Shown here one piece after another: positions 32,591 to 50,782 of a DNA stretch of 64,000 nucleotides. Source of the DNA: Tenrec ecaudatus (lineage: Eukaryota > Chordata > Mammalia > Afrosoricida > Tenrecidae); NCBI RefSeq assembly GCF_050624435.1, contig NC_134546.1, forward strand, positions 15,709,001 to 15,773,000, read 5' to 3'. Below the pieces are notes generated by a model. The model saw nothing but the letters and a program-made list of their open reading frames with translations. It had not been told where the DNA came from and did not search any database. Both the position numbers and the translations under genes were made by a program. How positions within the stretch are numbered: position 1 is the first letter of the stretch; each line of letters begins with the position of its first letter.

Positions 32591-32984
32591 CATCAGATGC
32601 TTACACTTGGCTGTTTCTATTACATGGAACTTGCTAGTCTTTGTTTTGCAAATCCTTTTACCTTGTTTATCTGCCTGAAACGCTGCTAGTGGCATGTTCA
32701 ACAATATTCCCTGATTATATGTTTGTTTGTTTCTACTTAGAATTTTCACGAGTTTTGCTTTATGTAGTTCACCTCACACTCTGGACTATGTGAGGTCACG
32801 GTTAGCACATTGTTTTGGGGGGGACATGTGTTTCATTCATTTTTTATGTTTTATATCCTTACTGGACTTCCATTCATATGTTGAGGTTTCTGCTCATTTG
32901 TTTTTGCCTCTAGTTTGGTTGGGACTGCTGGTGGCAGAGTACAATTTGGATGGTTTACATCTTTAATTCTTTTCTTTATTTTTA

Positions 32985-33870
32985 ATTATTTTTTAATCAT
33001 TTTATTGGGAGCTATTATGGATAGTATAACAATCCATCATTCAATTAGATCAAGCATAATTTTACAATGGCTTCCACAAGCATTTCCAAAACATTTTATT
33101 ACTTCTTGACCTCTATCAGCTCCCTTTTATTTCCTCCCTCCCCTCCCCCAGGAACTCTTATTATTAAATTATGTATTATTGTTGTTGCTGTTGTTTTGCC
33201 ATATCTTACAACATTCAATGAATCCATTCACCTACAATTCTGTTGTCTGTTGCTCTCCAGTGGCGTTATACCCTCAGTATTGCTAACAGTTCCCCTTTAC
33301 CCCCTCCACCACCACCCCCTCTATTCCTGTACCCTCATTACTCCCATTAGTATTTCTGAATGGTTTATCCATCTTGGATTTCATGCAGCGAACAATCTTA
33401 ATTATACAAATGAACATACACAGGTCTCACATGATTAATGAGGTAAAACTAAGATGATAATAGTAGAGGGGAGGAAATATTAAAGAACTAAAGGATAGTT
33501 GTGTGCTTCATCAGTGCTCTACTGCTCCCTGGACACATGATCCCTTCTGTGAGGGACTGTCCGAATGTCTTACGTAAAGGTGGGTTTTGGGTCTCCACTT
33601 TGTCTAAGTTCCTTCACATCACTTTGATTGCTTGTTTTTGAACTCCTCGTGACTATAAAGACGGGTGTGCTTCTTCCACGTGGGCAGCTAGATGACCACT
33701 TGTTTACCTTCAAGCCTTTGAGACTCCAGACACTTTATCTTTTATTTTCAACGTTTCTGTGTGGTCTTATTTTAGATGTGTCTCCTGCCTGTAGCATTGT
33801 ACCATGTGTTATATATTCTTCATTCTGAAAGACTCCATGTCTTATAGCGAAGGGTCATCAGCTTCCTTCT
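32985..33870 (-). mobile_element. Older LINE 3' fragment
   Basis: Diverged relative of the family, minus strand, beginning with tttaatcattttattggg. The 5' limit is approximate. Confidence 0.65.
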
Positions 33871-33949
33871 GGTCATTCCTCCAGTGTTTTAGATTTATTT
33901 CTGCTTAGTTATTTTACTACATTTACCTCTTTCTTTACAAGTCTTAAGG

Positions 33950-34110
33950 CATCCTGGGGGAACGGTATTTAAAGCGTTCAGATGCCAACCGAAATGTCCG
34001 TAGTTCAAAACCACGAGCTGCTGCACGACGAACAGATGTGTGTGGCAGTCTGCTCCCATCCACATCACAGTCTTGGCAATCCTATGGAATCCACTCAGTG
34101 ACAGTGGGTT
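33950..34110 (+). mobile_element. AfroSINE-like SINE, diverged
   Basis: Head-like catcctgggggaacggtatt with gtagttcaaaaccacgagct. Confidence 0.55.
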
Positions 34111-34229
34111 GGTTTGGGAATTTTACATTCTTTTCCTGTGTATTTCTGCCTTCTTCTAACCATGGAAGATCTAGAGGTGAAAAGGAAATTATTGAGATTT
34201 TGATGGGCACAGTTATGTTGTTATTGCTT

Positions 34230-34990
34230 TTCCATGCTGTTGAAGTGGTGGTTTTGATTCAGAAAACCCATGTACCGCAAAGCAAAGCAGCACCCGGTCC
34301 TCTGCCGTCCTCTGTTTGAGCCCACTTTGCAGTATTGTATAAGCAATCTTGTTGAAGTCTTCCTATTTTCCATTGCCTCTACCTTACCAAGCGTGATGTC
34401 CTCCATCAGGAGCCGGCCCCTCCTGCGGACAGGCCCAATGACATGAGTCAAGGTTTCACCACCTTCATTTATAAGGAGCATTTTGGCTGTACTTCTTCCA
34501 AGACAGATTAATTCAGTCTTTCTGGCACTCCGTGGAATGTTTAATAGTCTTCTCCAACACCATTTTTTAAAAACATCAATCATTCTTAGTCCATCACCGT
34601 CCACCTTTCACATGCACATAAGCTGATCCAAATGACCCCGGTCTAGGTCAGGCACACTTTAATCCTTCCAATGGTATCCCTATTTCCTAACATTTTAAAG
34701 AGGCCATTTGCAATCGATTTGGCTTCATTGGTTGTGGCTCCAAGTAGAGCAAAATCCTTAACCGCTTCCATCATTCTCCATTTATCCCCATGGCGTTTGT
34801 TGATGCCGTCGGGAGGATTTTTGTTTTCTACGGGTTGACATGTCATCCGCGTACTCGCTGACCATCATCAGGAAGGCTTCAAGTCCTCTCCACTTTCAAC
34901 AAACAACGTTGTGTGTGTCATCTGCAAAGTACATGTTATTAACCCTTACCTCAGTTCTGATGGTGCCTCCTTCTCCGTGCAGTCTAGATT
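34230..34990 (-). mobile_element. RTE-type LINE 3' region
   Basis: On the minus strand it has the same blocks as the other RTE fragments (gacatcacgcttggtaagg; cttggaagaagtacagcc). Broken reading frame. Confidence 0.72.
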
Positions 34991-35041
34991 CTTGGGTTCC
35001 TGTTTTCGTGGGCTAGAGAATGAACAAGTCTAGTGAAAGGA

Positions 35042-35530
35042 CACAACCCACACTGGACTGGGTTGCCTAGAGAAGCAAAACCAGAGGCACTCATCTATGT
35101 GTAAGAAGGAACTTGAAATCAAGAAGGCACCCTGGCCCCTTCCAGCTCAAGGCCATGGGTCCAATGCCAGCCCGGGCTCTCGTCAGACTCATGTCACTAC
35201 AGACTGTCGATGCAGCACAGTGAAGGAGGAACCCAGGGGTGGGTGCAGGATCCCAAGGATCCCAAATCTGAGGAACCATGGCAGGGTGCCAACAGCTCTC
35301 CAGGTCAACAGCCCTGTGGGGCCACCCCTAAAGGCAGTCATAGGGAAGTCCCCCTCGGTGAGGAGGAAGGTGAAGTGCCAGAGAGGAAGGAGAAGTTAAC
35401 CTTGTCTCTCCTCTAAAAAGGCCACACCCCCAGGAAGGCATCACCAGGCTCTGACCCGACTGACAGGTTGGACTCCACCCGTACCCGTTCACACAGGGTC
35501 AAGTTGACATAAAATCTAACTGCCATACCA
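35042..35530 (+). repeat. Unclassified ~500-bp interspersed repeat, copy 2
   Basis: Starts with ctgggttgcctagagaagca and ends with gtcaagttgacataaaatc. Shares cacacccccaggaaggcatc and gacaggttggactccaccc with copy 4. Confidence 0.7.
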
Positions 35531-35639
35531 TCCCACTGTACGCCCCTCCCAACTTTAAACCAGGAGATCAGCTGCCTCTTTGTCTGTGGACAGGTTCTGC
35601 AGGAGCACAATTAGGTGCTCTTGAATTCCCATTAGTCAC

Positions 35640-35895
35640 AGTATTTTCCATAACGTGCTCTGATCCATACAGTAGCGTTCATAAAGCACAGACAAACGTC
35701 TCTCTGGTGTTCCCTGCTTTCAGCCAAGATCTATCTGACACCAACAATGACATCAGTCATCCCATAGTAGCAGTCAAGAAATCAAATTAGAATCTGCCAC
35801 AAAAGACCTCTTTACATGTGAAAACAAGAGAGATGTCACCTTGAGGACCAAAGTGAGCCTGATCCAGGCCATGGTGTCCTCGGTTGTCCCAGGTG
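35640..35895. mobile_element. Two RTE fragments in inverted orientation
   Basis: About 35640-35760 reads as RTE on the minus strand. About 35770-35895 reads as RTE on the plus strand (agcagtcaagaaatcaaat to ggccatggtgtcctc). The join lies near 35765. Confidence 0.6.
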
Positions 35896-35984
35896 CCGGT
35901 GGCAGTTGGACTAAGCACAGGGAAGAATTGCTGAAGTGACTCGGTGTCTATAGAGGCACTACTTAAAAGGCACTTGGGTTATTT

Positions 35985-36345
35985 TCAGGTTTTGATTGTT
36001 ACAAATAAAACCACTATAAATATTTGTTTGTAGGGTTTGATGTGCACATGTGAACCTGTCCATAGACCAAGAGGCGGGTGCACATGCCTTTGAGTGGACT
36101 TGCTGGGCCATATGGTAAGCGTGCTGTATGGTCATTAGACACTACCAAACTGCTTTCCAACTGGCTGCCTCACCTTCCATTGCCATGAGCAAGGCATCGT
36201 TGGCCTGGTTATTTTTCGTCCTTGCCAACATTTGGAATTCTCTGCATTTTTCTGTTCGTTTGTTGTTGTCGCCATTCTAATTGGGTGTATCGTCGTGTAT
36301 GCATTTCCGTCATGGGCACGATGCTGAGCGTCTTTTCCTGTACAG
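35985..36345 (-). mobile_element. Ancient L1 (L1M) 3' fragment
   Basis: Contains tgctgggccatatggtaag and the run to gatgctgagcgtctttt, well-known blocks of old L1 elements read on the reverse strand. Confidence 0.7.
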
Positions 36346-36349
36346 ATCT

Positions 36350-37590
36350 GCCTGTAAAGTAAGACGACAGGGAAGCATCTGAGAGAAATGTAACTACTCT
36401 TTGTAGATTAGCGTGTCATCACTTACTCTGAGACAGATGCCATGTATCTATCAGTGATGTGTGGTGGCCTCCCCGGGGCATCTTCCCGGTTGTGAGTTTC
36501 TTGCGATAGAATGCATACCCCTCACATCTAAGATAGCTCCTGCCACATGATCAGGGCTCAGTAAATGAGGCTCTCAACTGAAACCCTGATACACAAAATA
36601 GGATTCTACTCAGTTGGGCTACATTCCTGAAAGCAAGAAGCGGACAATTTCTCAGAACTTCTCTCAGAAGCTTCCTTGTTTTCTCACTTTCCTTTTGGTA
36701 TGTCAGACCTATGTTTATTTATACCTTCTCTGGCTAATTGTGATTAAACGAGATCCACATACATGTTTATAGATCTTCTCTATACGTGCCTTATATTCCT
36801 CTCTAAGGAGAAGAGATCAAACGTAAAGGTGTGTCCATTGCAGAAACACAGTAATAATTACTGTTTGCCTTTTCCAAGGAAACACCCCTAACCACCAACT
36901 AAAATATTAATTTACTGGGCAGAGCTCGGGAGATTTGTAACATATGGGTGTGTGAGAAAGAAATGGTCCCTCTGACAGGCGGAGAGAAAGGGAACTTCAA
37001 GAGGCTGTCGGTGAAGGATTCGATCCATACAAACCTGGAGCTCAGTGCATGGCAGCCTGTAGGTACTTGGTGGGATCCTTTCAACTCACTTTTTTTTCTC
37101 CTGTTAATTGCGACTAAACACATGAACGTAATGGTAAGCCTGCGACGATGAAGGCTTCTGAAAAGGAGTCTCCTCATGGCCACTGATCCCCCGGCTCACG
37201 CCCCGTGGCTTCTGCTGCGACCCCGGGCAGAGTGGTCAGATCCTTCCTCCTCACAGGCCCGTGTCCCCTACAGCCCAGCTGAAGACCCATCTTCTGCAGG
37301 AAGCCCCTGTGGCCACTCCAGCATAGAGAACTCATCTTCTCTCCTTACCTGGAGAAACGTCCAGGTCCAAGAGAGTTCAGAGTTAGGTTTGGGTTCAGAG
37401 TTACAGGAATCCACGATTCCTTTCTTCTCTGATAGGGGAACTTAAGCAAGTCAATGCCTCTCAGAACCTCACTTTCTTGCTGTACTTTAGTCTACCTGTA
37501 TTAGGTTTTTGTCTTGCCTCCCTTCTGAACCAGATACAGAATTCTCAGGAACAAGTGAAAAATGAAAACATGGGGTCCCTTGTTTGAAAA
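36350..37590. other. Intergenic, no recognised feature
   Basis: Apparently unique. No frame with a recognisable domain. Confidence 0.45.
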
Positions 37591-37595
37591 ACCAA

Positions 37596-37785
37596 GGAGC
37601 CTGGTGGCGTAGTGGTTACACGTTGAGCTGCCAACTACAAGGCCAGCGGTTCAAAAACACCAGCTGCTCCGCAGGAGAAAGGCGAGGCTCTCTACTCCCA
37701 TTGAGCTATAATCTTGGAAACCCACAGGATAGTTCTACCCTAGGGTCCTTGTGATTGCAGCAGACTTGATGGCAGTGAGTCTGGA
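37596..37785 (+). mobile_element. AfroSINE-like SINE, type A, well preserved
   Basis: Head ggagcctggtggcgtagtgg with clear A- and B-box-like motifs. One of the best copies in the window. Confidence 0.88.
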
Positions 37786-37861
37786 TTTGGGGATTTGTTC
37801 GAGGAACAGGATTTGGGTGAGGTGGGATGAGGGGGCTCTTTTCTTTATTCTGTGTTCTCTC

Positions 37862-37986
37862 TCAGAGCTCTGCGGGAGAAGGATGGTGCTTTCTACTCCC
37901 GTAAGGAGTCACAGTCTTACAAACCCACGGGGGCAGTTCTACCTTGTCCCATATGGTCAAGATGAGTCAGAATTAACTCGATGGCA
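37862..37986 (+). mobile_element. AfroSINE-like SINE, 3' part
   Basis: Body and tail only, ending gaattaactcgatggcagtg, which expands into a (GAGT)n repeat. Confidence 0.75.
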
Positions 37987-38028
37987 GTGAGTGAGTGAGT
38001 GAGTGAGTGAGTGAGTGAGTGAGTGAGA
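37987..38028. repeat. (GAGT)n microsatellite
   Basis: About ten GAGT units expanded from the 'cagtgagt' tail of a SINE. Confidence 0.95.
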
Positions 38029-38124
38029 GATGTTCTCTCTTGCCTCCGGTCAGGGTGTTTCTGATATGCTATTTAGTGTCACTCTGCAGTCCCTGGTTGG
38101 GGGGGACCATCAATGCTCTCAGAG

Positions 38125-38252
38125 ATTCAAGTCCATTCAAAGGCACTTAGGAAGAAAGACTTGGCAGTCTACCTCCAAACACAGTTAGCCATTGCAAACA
38201 CTCTAGAGTACAGTTCTACTCTGCCACATGGACTTGATGGCAACTGGCTCTA
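38125..38252 (+). mobile_element. AfroSINE-like SINE 3' fragment
   Basis: cagttctactctgccacatg and gacttgatggcaactggctc. Strongly diverged. Confidence 0.5.
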
Positions 38253-39060
38253 GGACTAAGGCCACTCTCCCTTGGGCACAGGATGCCAGTGCCACAAGTA
38301 CAGACCTTCAAGACACCTAGCGCCCACCTCACGACTACGCTCAGTTGCATGTGGTCCCACTAGCACCCTCCCTGCACCTGCGCCCAGGTCCTGCCAGCAG
38401 AGGGCAGCAGCAGCTGTTGGGTTGAGGTAAGGGATGGAGTACTTGGGACCCCATGCCAAGGTCAGTGAGTAGGACCACAAGTGAGCCAACACCCGAGCCC
38501 TTGGGCATGCACCACGGTTCTGTTGGGCCTCACTGAAGAAACACAACTTCCAAAGCAAGCACACGTAATCAGAGATAAAGTATTACCTCTGAAGTCCACA
38601 AAAGAAATCACAGACCACAGTACCTACTGGCCACAGGCCCACCAAGCTGGCCATCCCCTCACCAAGATCTCAGAGTGCAGGGATGTAGGCACTCATTGTC
38701 CTAGGCCTTTAAATCAACTCTCTGAGCAGGCTTCGCTGGGGCGTTGTATGAGCATGAAATATTAACTGGATGTGCTTCAATATGAGAAAATGAGGAAAGG
38801 GTTATGGGTCGAGCGGATGAACTTTCTTGACCTGAACAAGGGGAGTTGGTTCTTTATTCCAACCCAGCACGGCCTCGGAGGGAGAAGTGCATTCTGGAAT
38901 CCGTGCCTACTGATAGGTGTCATCCAGTATTATTAATTCTGAGACTGAGAGATGAGGGGTGCGGCGGGGAGAGAACAAACAGTGAAGCTCAGAACACTCC
39001 AAGCACTGCTGAGGATCCAATATCTTCATCTGACCATGTTTTCATCTAACAGTGAAAAGA

Positions 39061-39099
<39 letters not shown>

Positions 39100-40700
39100 C
39101 CATCTGAGAAACCAGTACAGACCGGTCATCCCACAGAAGATGACAAGCATTCACAGCTGAGTGTCCTTATTCAATGGCCTCGGGACAAGAGCTTGGCTTT
39201 GGCTTCTTTTTCTGTCTTCCCAAGGAAGACAGTGTCGTGGTGACCACCAGGATCCGGGGAGACCAGGGGTCCAGGTCTGGCTCTGCGGTGGACGGGCTGA
39301 TGTACAGTGGTTCTCACCATTTTGGATCTGATTTTTATCTTCCAATGGGCAGTTCTGGTTCCCCCAAAGCAGACAGCAGTAGCTAAAGGGACCTGAAGCC
39401 CGAAAGCCTTTCCACCAGTTTTCTCGAACCGGCCTCAGGGGAAAGAAACAGCACCAAGACCAAGTATGATCTCAGAACTGGCGAGTGGAGTCATTCTCAG
39501 CAACATTGTGCTATGACTTCGTGATTTCTGTTCCTCGCCCCGGCCTATCTGCTCCAGAATCTTTTCAGAGCAGAGGGAAGTGCTTAAACAGGCTCCCCTG
39601 TTCTTCCCCGGGATGACAAGTGAATTACAGACCCACCCACACTTTATCTTGACTTTCACATATTTGAGCCAGATGATGTCATTACTCAGGGGACCTTCTG
39701 TTAGCAAATGCTATCCAAATCCTGCGTCTACACTGTAACACTCAAGGTAATAACTGGTCTGAGACATAACGTATCATTACTGGGCGGAGAGGGGGGCATC
39801 CAGGAGGTCTGCCCAACACAGTGGGATTGACGTATACAAGCAGCCACAGAAAGGCAGGGTTGTCTTTTGAAAGGCAAGGGTCCCAGAGGAGACAACACAA
39901 AGCAAGAAGAGCTTCCTTGACTTTATGGTCATCTGAAAGGCATTTCCCTCCAATATCCAAACAGCTGTGTTCACAAGAGTGGGTTTTCTAGAATGAGCTG
40001 CTTTCCAGCCACCCCTGCGAGCGCTCTCTTTTACCCTGTCCTGCTGCCGTGTGTCTCCATGGGACTTTTCTGGCCACAAGAACGTATGGAGCATTTGAAC
40101 CCAGGACACCAAGAGGCTGGGAGCTATAGCTGTCGTAAAAACGAGTCTTAACTGAGGCTGGTAGACAGAGAGCAGGGGTGGGAGCATCCATCTTGCCAGA
40201 TGAAGAAGAAGACATGTTCAAATTTCACAGGGAATCACTGGCCAGGGACCATCCCAGGCTCATCCGTCATCACAGGGCAACACAAATCACTGGGGGGAAC
40301 CAAATAGTAAAACGATCCGGAGAAGAAGGCAGAATCTGTTCATTGAAGGGGCTTCCACATCCAGGCAAACAACTCTAAGGTGAGGTTGGCTTCGGAAAAG
40401 CAGAGGGGCATCAGAAGTGAAAGGAACCCTCAAGGAGGTGGACTGACTGACAGGACAGACAGCCGCAACAACGGGAGGAGGCACACCGACTGTCGTGAAG
40501 ATGTCACAAGGCCAGGTGATGCTTTGGTTTCGTCTGAGTGAGGCGTCATGAGTCAGCAGGGACTCAGTGGCAATAGCTGCAGCCAGGGCCATCCGAGTCC
40601 TAAGAGGGGAATGAGAATGACAAGGCAGATGTGATGACCAAGGACCTCGGAGGGGCTGAGCCTGGGAGCGCAGGGGAAAATGCACAGCCAGATCCGTCAC
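38253..40700. other. Intergenic, apparently unique, low in repeats
   Basis: About 2.4 kb with one (GT)n tract and almost no interspersed repeats, unusual for this window. Overlapping frames around 39777-40221 show no recognisable domain. Confidence 0.45.
39065..39098. repeat. (GT)n microsatellite
   Basis: 17 GT units. Confidence 0.96.
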
Positions 40701-40702
40701 TC

Positions 40703-40885
40703 AGGAGCCGGGGTGGCGCTGTTGAGTTCAGGGATGTCCTACTAACCCCAGGTTGGTCATTCAGACCCACCAGCCATTCCGCAAGAGAACGATGCTGCTG
40801 CCCGCTCCCGTGGCGATGTGCAGCTGCGGGACCTCTGGAGGGGTCGCTATGAGCCAGGGTCAACTGGATGGCAGTGTGTGAGGGC
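40703..40885 (+). mobile_element. AfroSINE-like SINE, type A
   Basis: ggagccggggtggcgctgtt to gggtcaactggatggcagtg. Confidence 0.75.
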
Positions 40886-42727
40886 AGTCCCCAGTACATC
40901 CAGAAAGGAAAGGGAATCTCTAATCAGGATGTTGAACTGCAGCATTGTCTTCCACACCGAAGCGGAGGGAGAATTGAGAGTCTGACTTCTATGGGAAACC
41001 CTAACAAGTCTCTTCAGCGAGAGGTGATTAGGCATGTGGGACATAGGCCGCATCCCCAGTTTGTGGCGCCTACAGGGCGTTGCCACCCAAGTGGACATCC
41101 CAGGGTGGGGAGCATAGGGAAGCCATGGGTGGGGGCGACTTGTTAGATAAGGTGGTGAGGGAGGCTGGTTTCTTGGCACGGCCCAGCTTCCACCTCTGTG
41201 GCCAGGCAAGGCCCTATTTACTCATGGGCTGGTTAGTCCCACACCAAGCCTACAGCACTGGGACCATTCATGTGTCACCAGAGCCACTGGGTGGAGTGTG
41301 GCGGGGGCGTCTCCCTGTAGGTCAGGGTGCTCAGGAGGAAGAGCCTCTTCCCTCAGTGGGGGGACCAAGGGGATCATCCTCAACCTCAGTCCTCTTCACA
41401 TCCAAGGCCAAAAGTGATCAGGAAGCATGAGCGAGTCTCCTGCCCCTTCTCTCCTCGCGAGCTTTGTTGTGGCTGTTTCGTGGAAATGCTGCCATGGAAG
41501 ACAGACAAAACTTACCAACTTTTCTCTCACCTCTACAGAACCCAGAATAGGCCAGACCCGTATAAGATGCTCAGCAGGCTCCTTTTGGGAATGTGACGTG
41601 CGTAAAGGAGATGGTTGTGCTGGAGGATGGGAAACTGTCCAATAGGTCTATTTATTTCGGATTGACGAAGTTAGGGACTCAACAACATTGTATGAAGGGA
41701 AATTTTCTTTTTTCACTACCAGAAAGCATCAGATCGACAGGAGAAATGGACTCGCTGACCCCAAGAAGAACAGAATCGAGTTTTCCTGGGTCATTGGAAC
41801 CAGTGGCTCATCAGGATGCCTATTCAGACACAGCACCATTGTCACGTCCCTAAAGAAAATGCTCTCAAGGGATGAGAGAGATGTCAGAGGGAGAAACTGA
41901 ACCGAGGGGCCGGCAAGGAGGAAAGAAGGCCACTAAGGTTCTGGGTGGACGTAGCCAAATCAGATTTCTGGCCGAGTGAGTCCTAGCACGCTTGATAGGC
42001 AAATATAATGGGGACCACCTCCAAGGGCAATACTGTTGGATTCAGAATTGTTTTCTATTTGTTTTTTTGTTTGTTTGTTTTTGTGTCAAGGAGCACCTTT
42101 TGGAGCGGCATTTCACAGCTCACTGTAGAAAGTGGCAACATCAAGTTCTTGATAAGGTTTGACTTGCAACCCGTGACCCAGGCACCGCGCCACTGCCTTT
42201 GGGGTGATTCTCAAGGTCAAGGCCAAGGCCATGCAATGTGTTCCTTCTGTGGTGGCTCTGCCTGGGATATGATGCTATCTAGTGTGACAAAGACCTCTTC
42301 ACAGGTGTTTTCTCCCCACCCCAGGCTTCTTGTCCTTTGACTGCTAGCGATGAATTGGAGAGGACTCAGCTGGCATATTAACAATGCGAGCAAGCCCTCA
42401 CACCCGCTACACTGAGCCAGCCGCGTCAACATTTGATAAAGACGTTGATAGGGCACCAAGATTCATCATGGTCTAAGCATCCCACTCAGGCACTTGATGA
42501 GATTCAACACATACGACGTTACCACGTTGGAGCAAAAATGAATCAAAGCTTTAATTCACCTCCAGCACTCTGTAGGAGCATTTACCAGTTTGTCTGTTGA
42601 GAGTTCCTACCATTTCTGATTTTTTAAAATGTTATGGCTATTGCTTTGGTTATCTCGGGCTGCTCTACCAGAAATGCCAACGATGGATGACTTTGACAAA
42701 CAACATCCAGGGCTCCAGCTCTAGGGG

Positions 42728-42925
42728 AATGAGCCTCGGGGGCATAGTGGTCATTCGTTGGGCTGTGAACTGCAAGATCAGCAGTTCAAAACCACCAGCT
42801 ATTCCGAGGAAGAAAGATGGGGCATTCTACTCTCATAATGAGTCACCGTCTCAGAAACCCATAAGGGCAGTTCTACCTTTTCTGAGAGGGTCGCGATGTG
42901 TCGGTATCGATTTCATGGCAGGAAG
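42728..42925 (+). mobile_element. AfroSINE-like SINE, type A
   Basis: gagcctcgggggcatagtgg head; gatcagcagttcaaaaccac B-box region. Confidence 0.8.
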
Positions 42926-43360
42926 GGTGTGAGTGAGCTCTGGGGGAAGGCTGTTTTCTCTTTATAAGCTCCTGGGTCTAGCTCTAAGTCCTTCTCTCCT
43001 TTATTCACCATGGGCCCAGCGGTCATTAGAATTCTACTTGTGTCTTGGCATCCATCTCCCTGTAGGTCTAGAAGCTTCTCAGCACAGGTCTTTGAGGTTC
43101 TGCAGATATGTTCTGCTCTCAACAATATTTTTCTGGATCAAAGTCAGATCCCTCCAATCTCTGCTCTATTGTTTAATCCCTTTTCTATCTCAAAAGAAGT
43201 TGACTCAAGATACAACCTCATCCTGCAGGATGTCATTTCCACGAATCCTGCCACAGTAGCATCATAGGGGTTAGAATTTACAAGAACAATTCCATCACAT
43301 TACCAAATAGAGGGTAATTACATGATATGGAGACTCCCGCCCTAGCCTAGTGGACACATG

Positions 43361-43388
43361 TTTGTTTGTTTGTTTGTTTGTTTGTTTG
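43361..43388. repeat. (TTTG)n microsatellite
   Basis: Seven TTTG units upstream of GKN1. Confidence 0.95.
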
Positions 43389-44729
43389 GAGGGGGAGGGA
43401 GAGACACAAGTCTATTCCTAACAGATATTCTTAAACTATTTTCATGTGTTTTCTAAAATGTATCCAGGAGCAAATAAAAAGAATTTCTTTAAAAAAAAAA
43501 ACCCCAAAAACTCCAGGAATAAAGAAGGAGGAACATTCCAGCTAGGAGATGGGGATGACATGATGGAGGCAGTGGTCCTTGAGCTGAGCCTTGGCAAAGG
43601 AGGCCAGCACCTAGAGAAAGACAGAGGGATGGGCCTGCAGAGTCCAAGGACAGCACGGGCAAGGGCCCAGAGCACGGCACACCTTGACTGTTACAAGACC
43701 GATGGAAACTCTGGCGTCATCAGTACACGGATATAGACAGCGTCAGGTGACAGGCACCGCTGGGAAGGCTTCGAGGCCTCATGATAAAAGACCCTGGATG
43801 CTCTCCTTATGAGTCGGGCTTTTATCTTGCAGGTGCCTGTGCACGTGTTTAAGCTGGAAACGTTTCCATGTGTGCTTTAGAAGGACCACTCTAGGGAAAG
43901 TGGAGAAAAGGCACAAGCATCTATAGCTCAGAGAGACGGGTTACAAGTGCACTGAAGGTCCAGGTGGGAGAAACCCTGGGAAGGTTCAGAGGTGACATGC
44001 ATTTCCAAGAAGAAAAAACACAACTTTGTAACTTGGGAAACTAACTGATGTTTGCAGCGCCCCCATTTCTCACAAACGCACAGGACTATCGCTGAGAGCA
44101 TGTTGGAGGGCAGAAAACACCTAGGTTTGGTGGGAAAGGTAACAGCGTCCTTGGGTGGTTCTCAACTGTAACCCCAAAGCCTGGACTTTCATCTCCATCC
44201 CGTGCCTCTTGGAAGAAAGGGATGGTGCTCTTCTTGGGCAAAATCAGCCCGTGGAAACCCTGTGGAACCGAGCTCGCCTCGGACACACACAGGCACCCGG
44301 GTCCTCCTTGAACAAGAAGAGACCTCACAGCAGCAGTGGTTGTGCTTGTTTGTTTTAGGTAATAGATCGTGTTGAGCAAACCCTTCATCTAAAAAGACGG
44401 AATACTCCGCACATTCTTACCAGAGCTACCATCCAGCAGGTCGAGCGAGCACAGGGCTCCTCATGAAGGTCTTGTTTGATTTCAGGGATCATTCTCTGTC
44501 AGAATCTGTGTAAAAATCACACCCACGGCAGGAGTTATCAGCAATCACATTGCCCTACCTTCACTTTGCACCCAGGATGAGTCAGAGTGTGCCCACGTCA
44601 AGGTGCCTTGCCCACCAAGGCGATATTCCAAAAGGCTTCCTGTTGCAACCTGTCGTGGCGAGATAGGGAAAGGGAGGCTAAATCTGTGACCCCACCTTGA
44701 CACACCTTGCTGGAGTCAAGCAGGCCAAG

Positions 44730-44737
44730 TACAAATA
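44730..44737 (+). promoter_or_regulatory. GKN1: GKN1 TATA-like element
   Basis: TACAAATA 69 nt upstream of the ATG, the same distance at which GKN2 has its TATAAA. A short leader of about 40 nt is implied. Confidence 0.5.
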
Positions 44738-44805
44738 CAAGAGGTTCGCCCAGCCTGCACCCAGACCTCCTTTCTCCTCTGCTCCCTTGCTTGGCTGAAG
44801 ACAAG

Positions 44806-50284
<5,479 letters not shown>

Positions 50285-50404
50285 AGAAAAAACCAGCTCT
50301 CTATTCACTCATGACTACGTGCTGTGCAGAAACATCTGGATTTGCATGGCTGTCTCCTCATTCTGGAAAGTTTCCTGTTGATGATGTTGATTTTCTTAAG
50401 CTCC

Positions 50405-50410
50405 AATAAA
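50405..50410 (+). promoter_or_regulatory. GKN1: GKN1 polyadenylation signal AATAAA
   Basis: Canonical AATAAA 120 nt after the GKN1 stop codon, giving a short 3' UTR of about 140 nt. Confidence 0.8.
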
Positions 50411-50742
50411 CCTACTTCACCCCGAATTCCATTGATATTAAAATGTCTCCTTATTCCTATTTTGAATGTATAGGAGTCACGGCACCATGTGCTGATGGCA
50501 GCTGTTGACATGCCCTGATTCTACTGTTAGTCAGTCTCTATTTCAGACCTGTCTCTGAAAAAGAAACCCTTCAGCTGCCTCATATACTGTCAACTGGGGA
50601 GCTGGGAATGGTCTCAAGATTGTTCAGTAGTTAGTATGAGCACAATGCTATTTTAGATATGTAGGGACAGAAACCCACTCAAATTAGCTTAAGCAAAATA
50701 AATAAATAAAAAGGTAGAGAGGAGTTTATTGCATAGCTACAA

Positions 50743-50744
<2 letters not shown>

Positions 50745-50780
<36 letters not shown>
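50745..50780. repeat. (GT)n microsatellite
   Basis: 18 GT units about 340 nt past the GKN1 polyA signal. Confidence 0.96.

Positions 50781-50782
<2 letters not shown>

Larger units (their letters stand above)
40886..44729. other. Upstream region of GKN1, low in repeats
   Basis: About 3.8 kb interrupted by one SINE (42728) and a (TTTG)n tract. It could hold GKN1 regulatory DNA, but I see no specific motif that I can defend beyond the TATA-like site. Confidence 0.45.

Noticed and set aside
37596-37785. tRNA-like A and B boxes
   Set aside because: They belong to AfroSINE-like elements, repeated dozens of times; no cloverleaf tRNA gene.
41080-41430. Overlapping 90-120 residue plus-strand frames upstream of GKN1
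   Set aside because: No recognisable domain, no consistent splice structure, and typical of GC-richer unique DNA.
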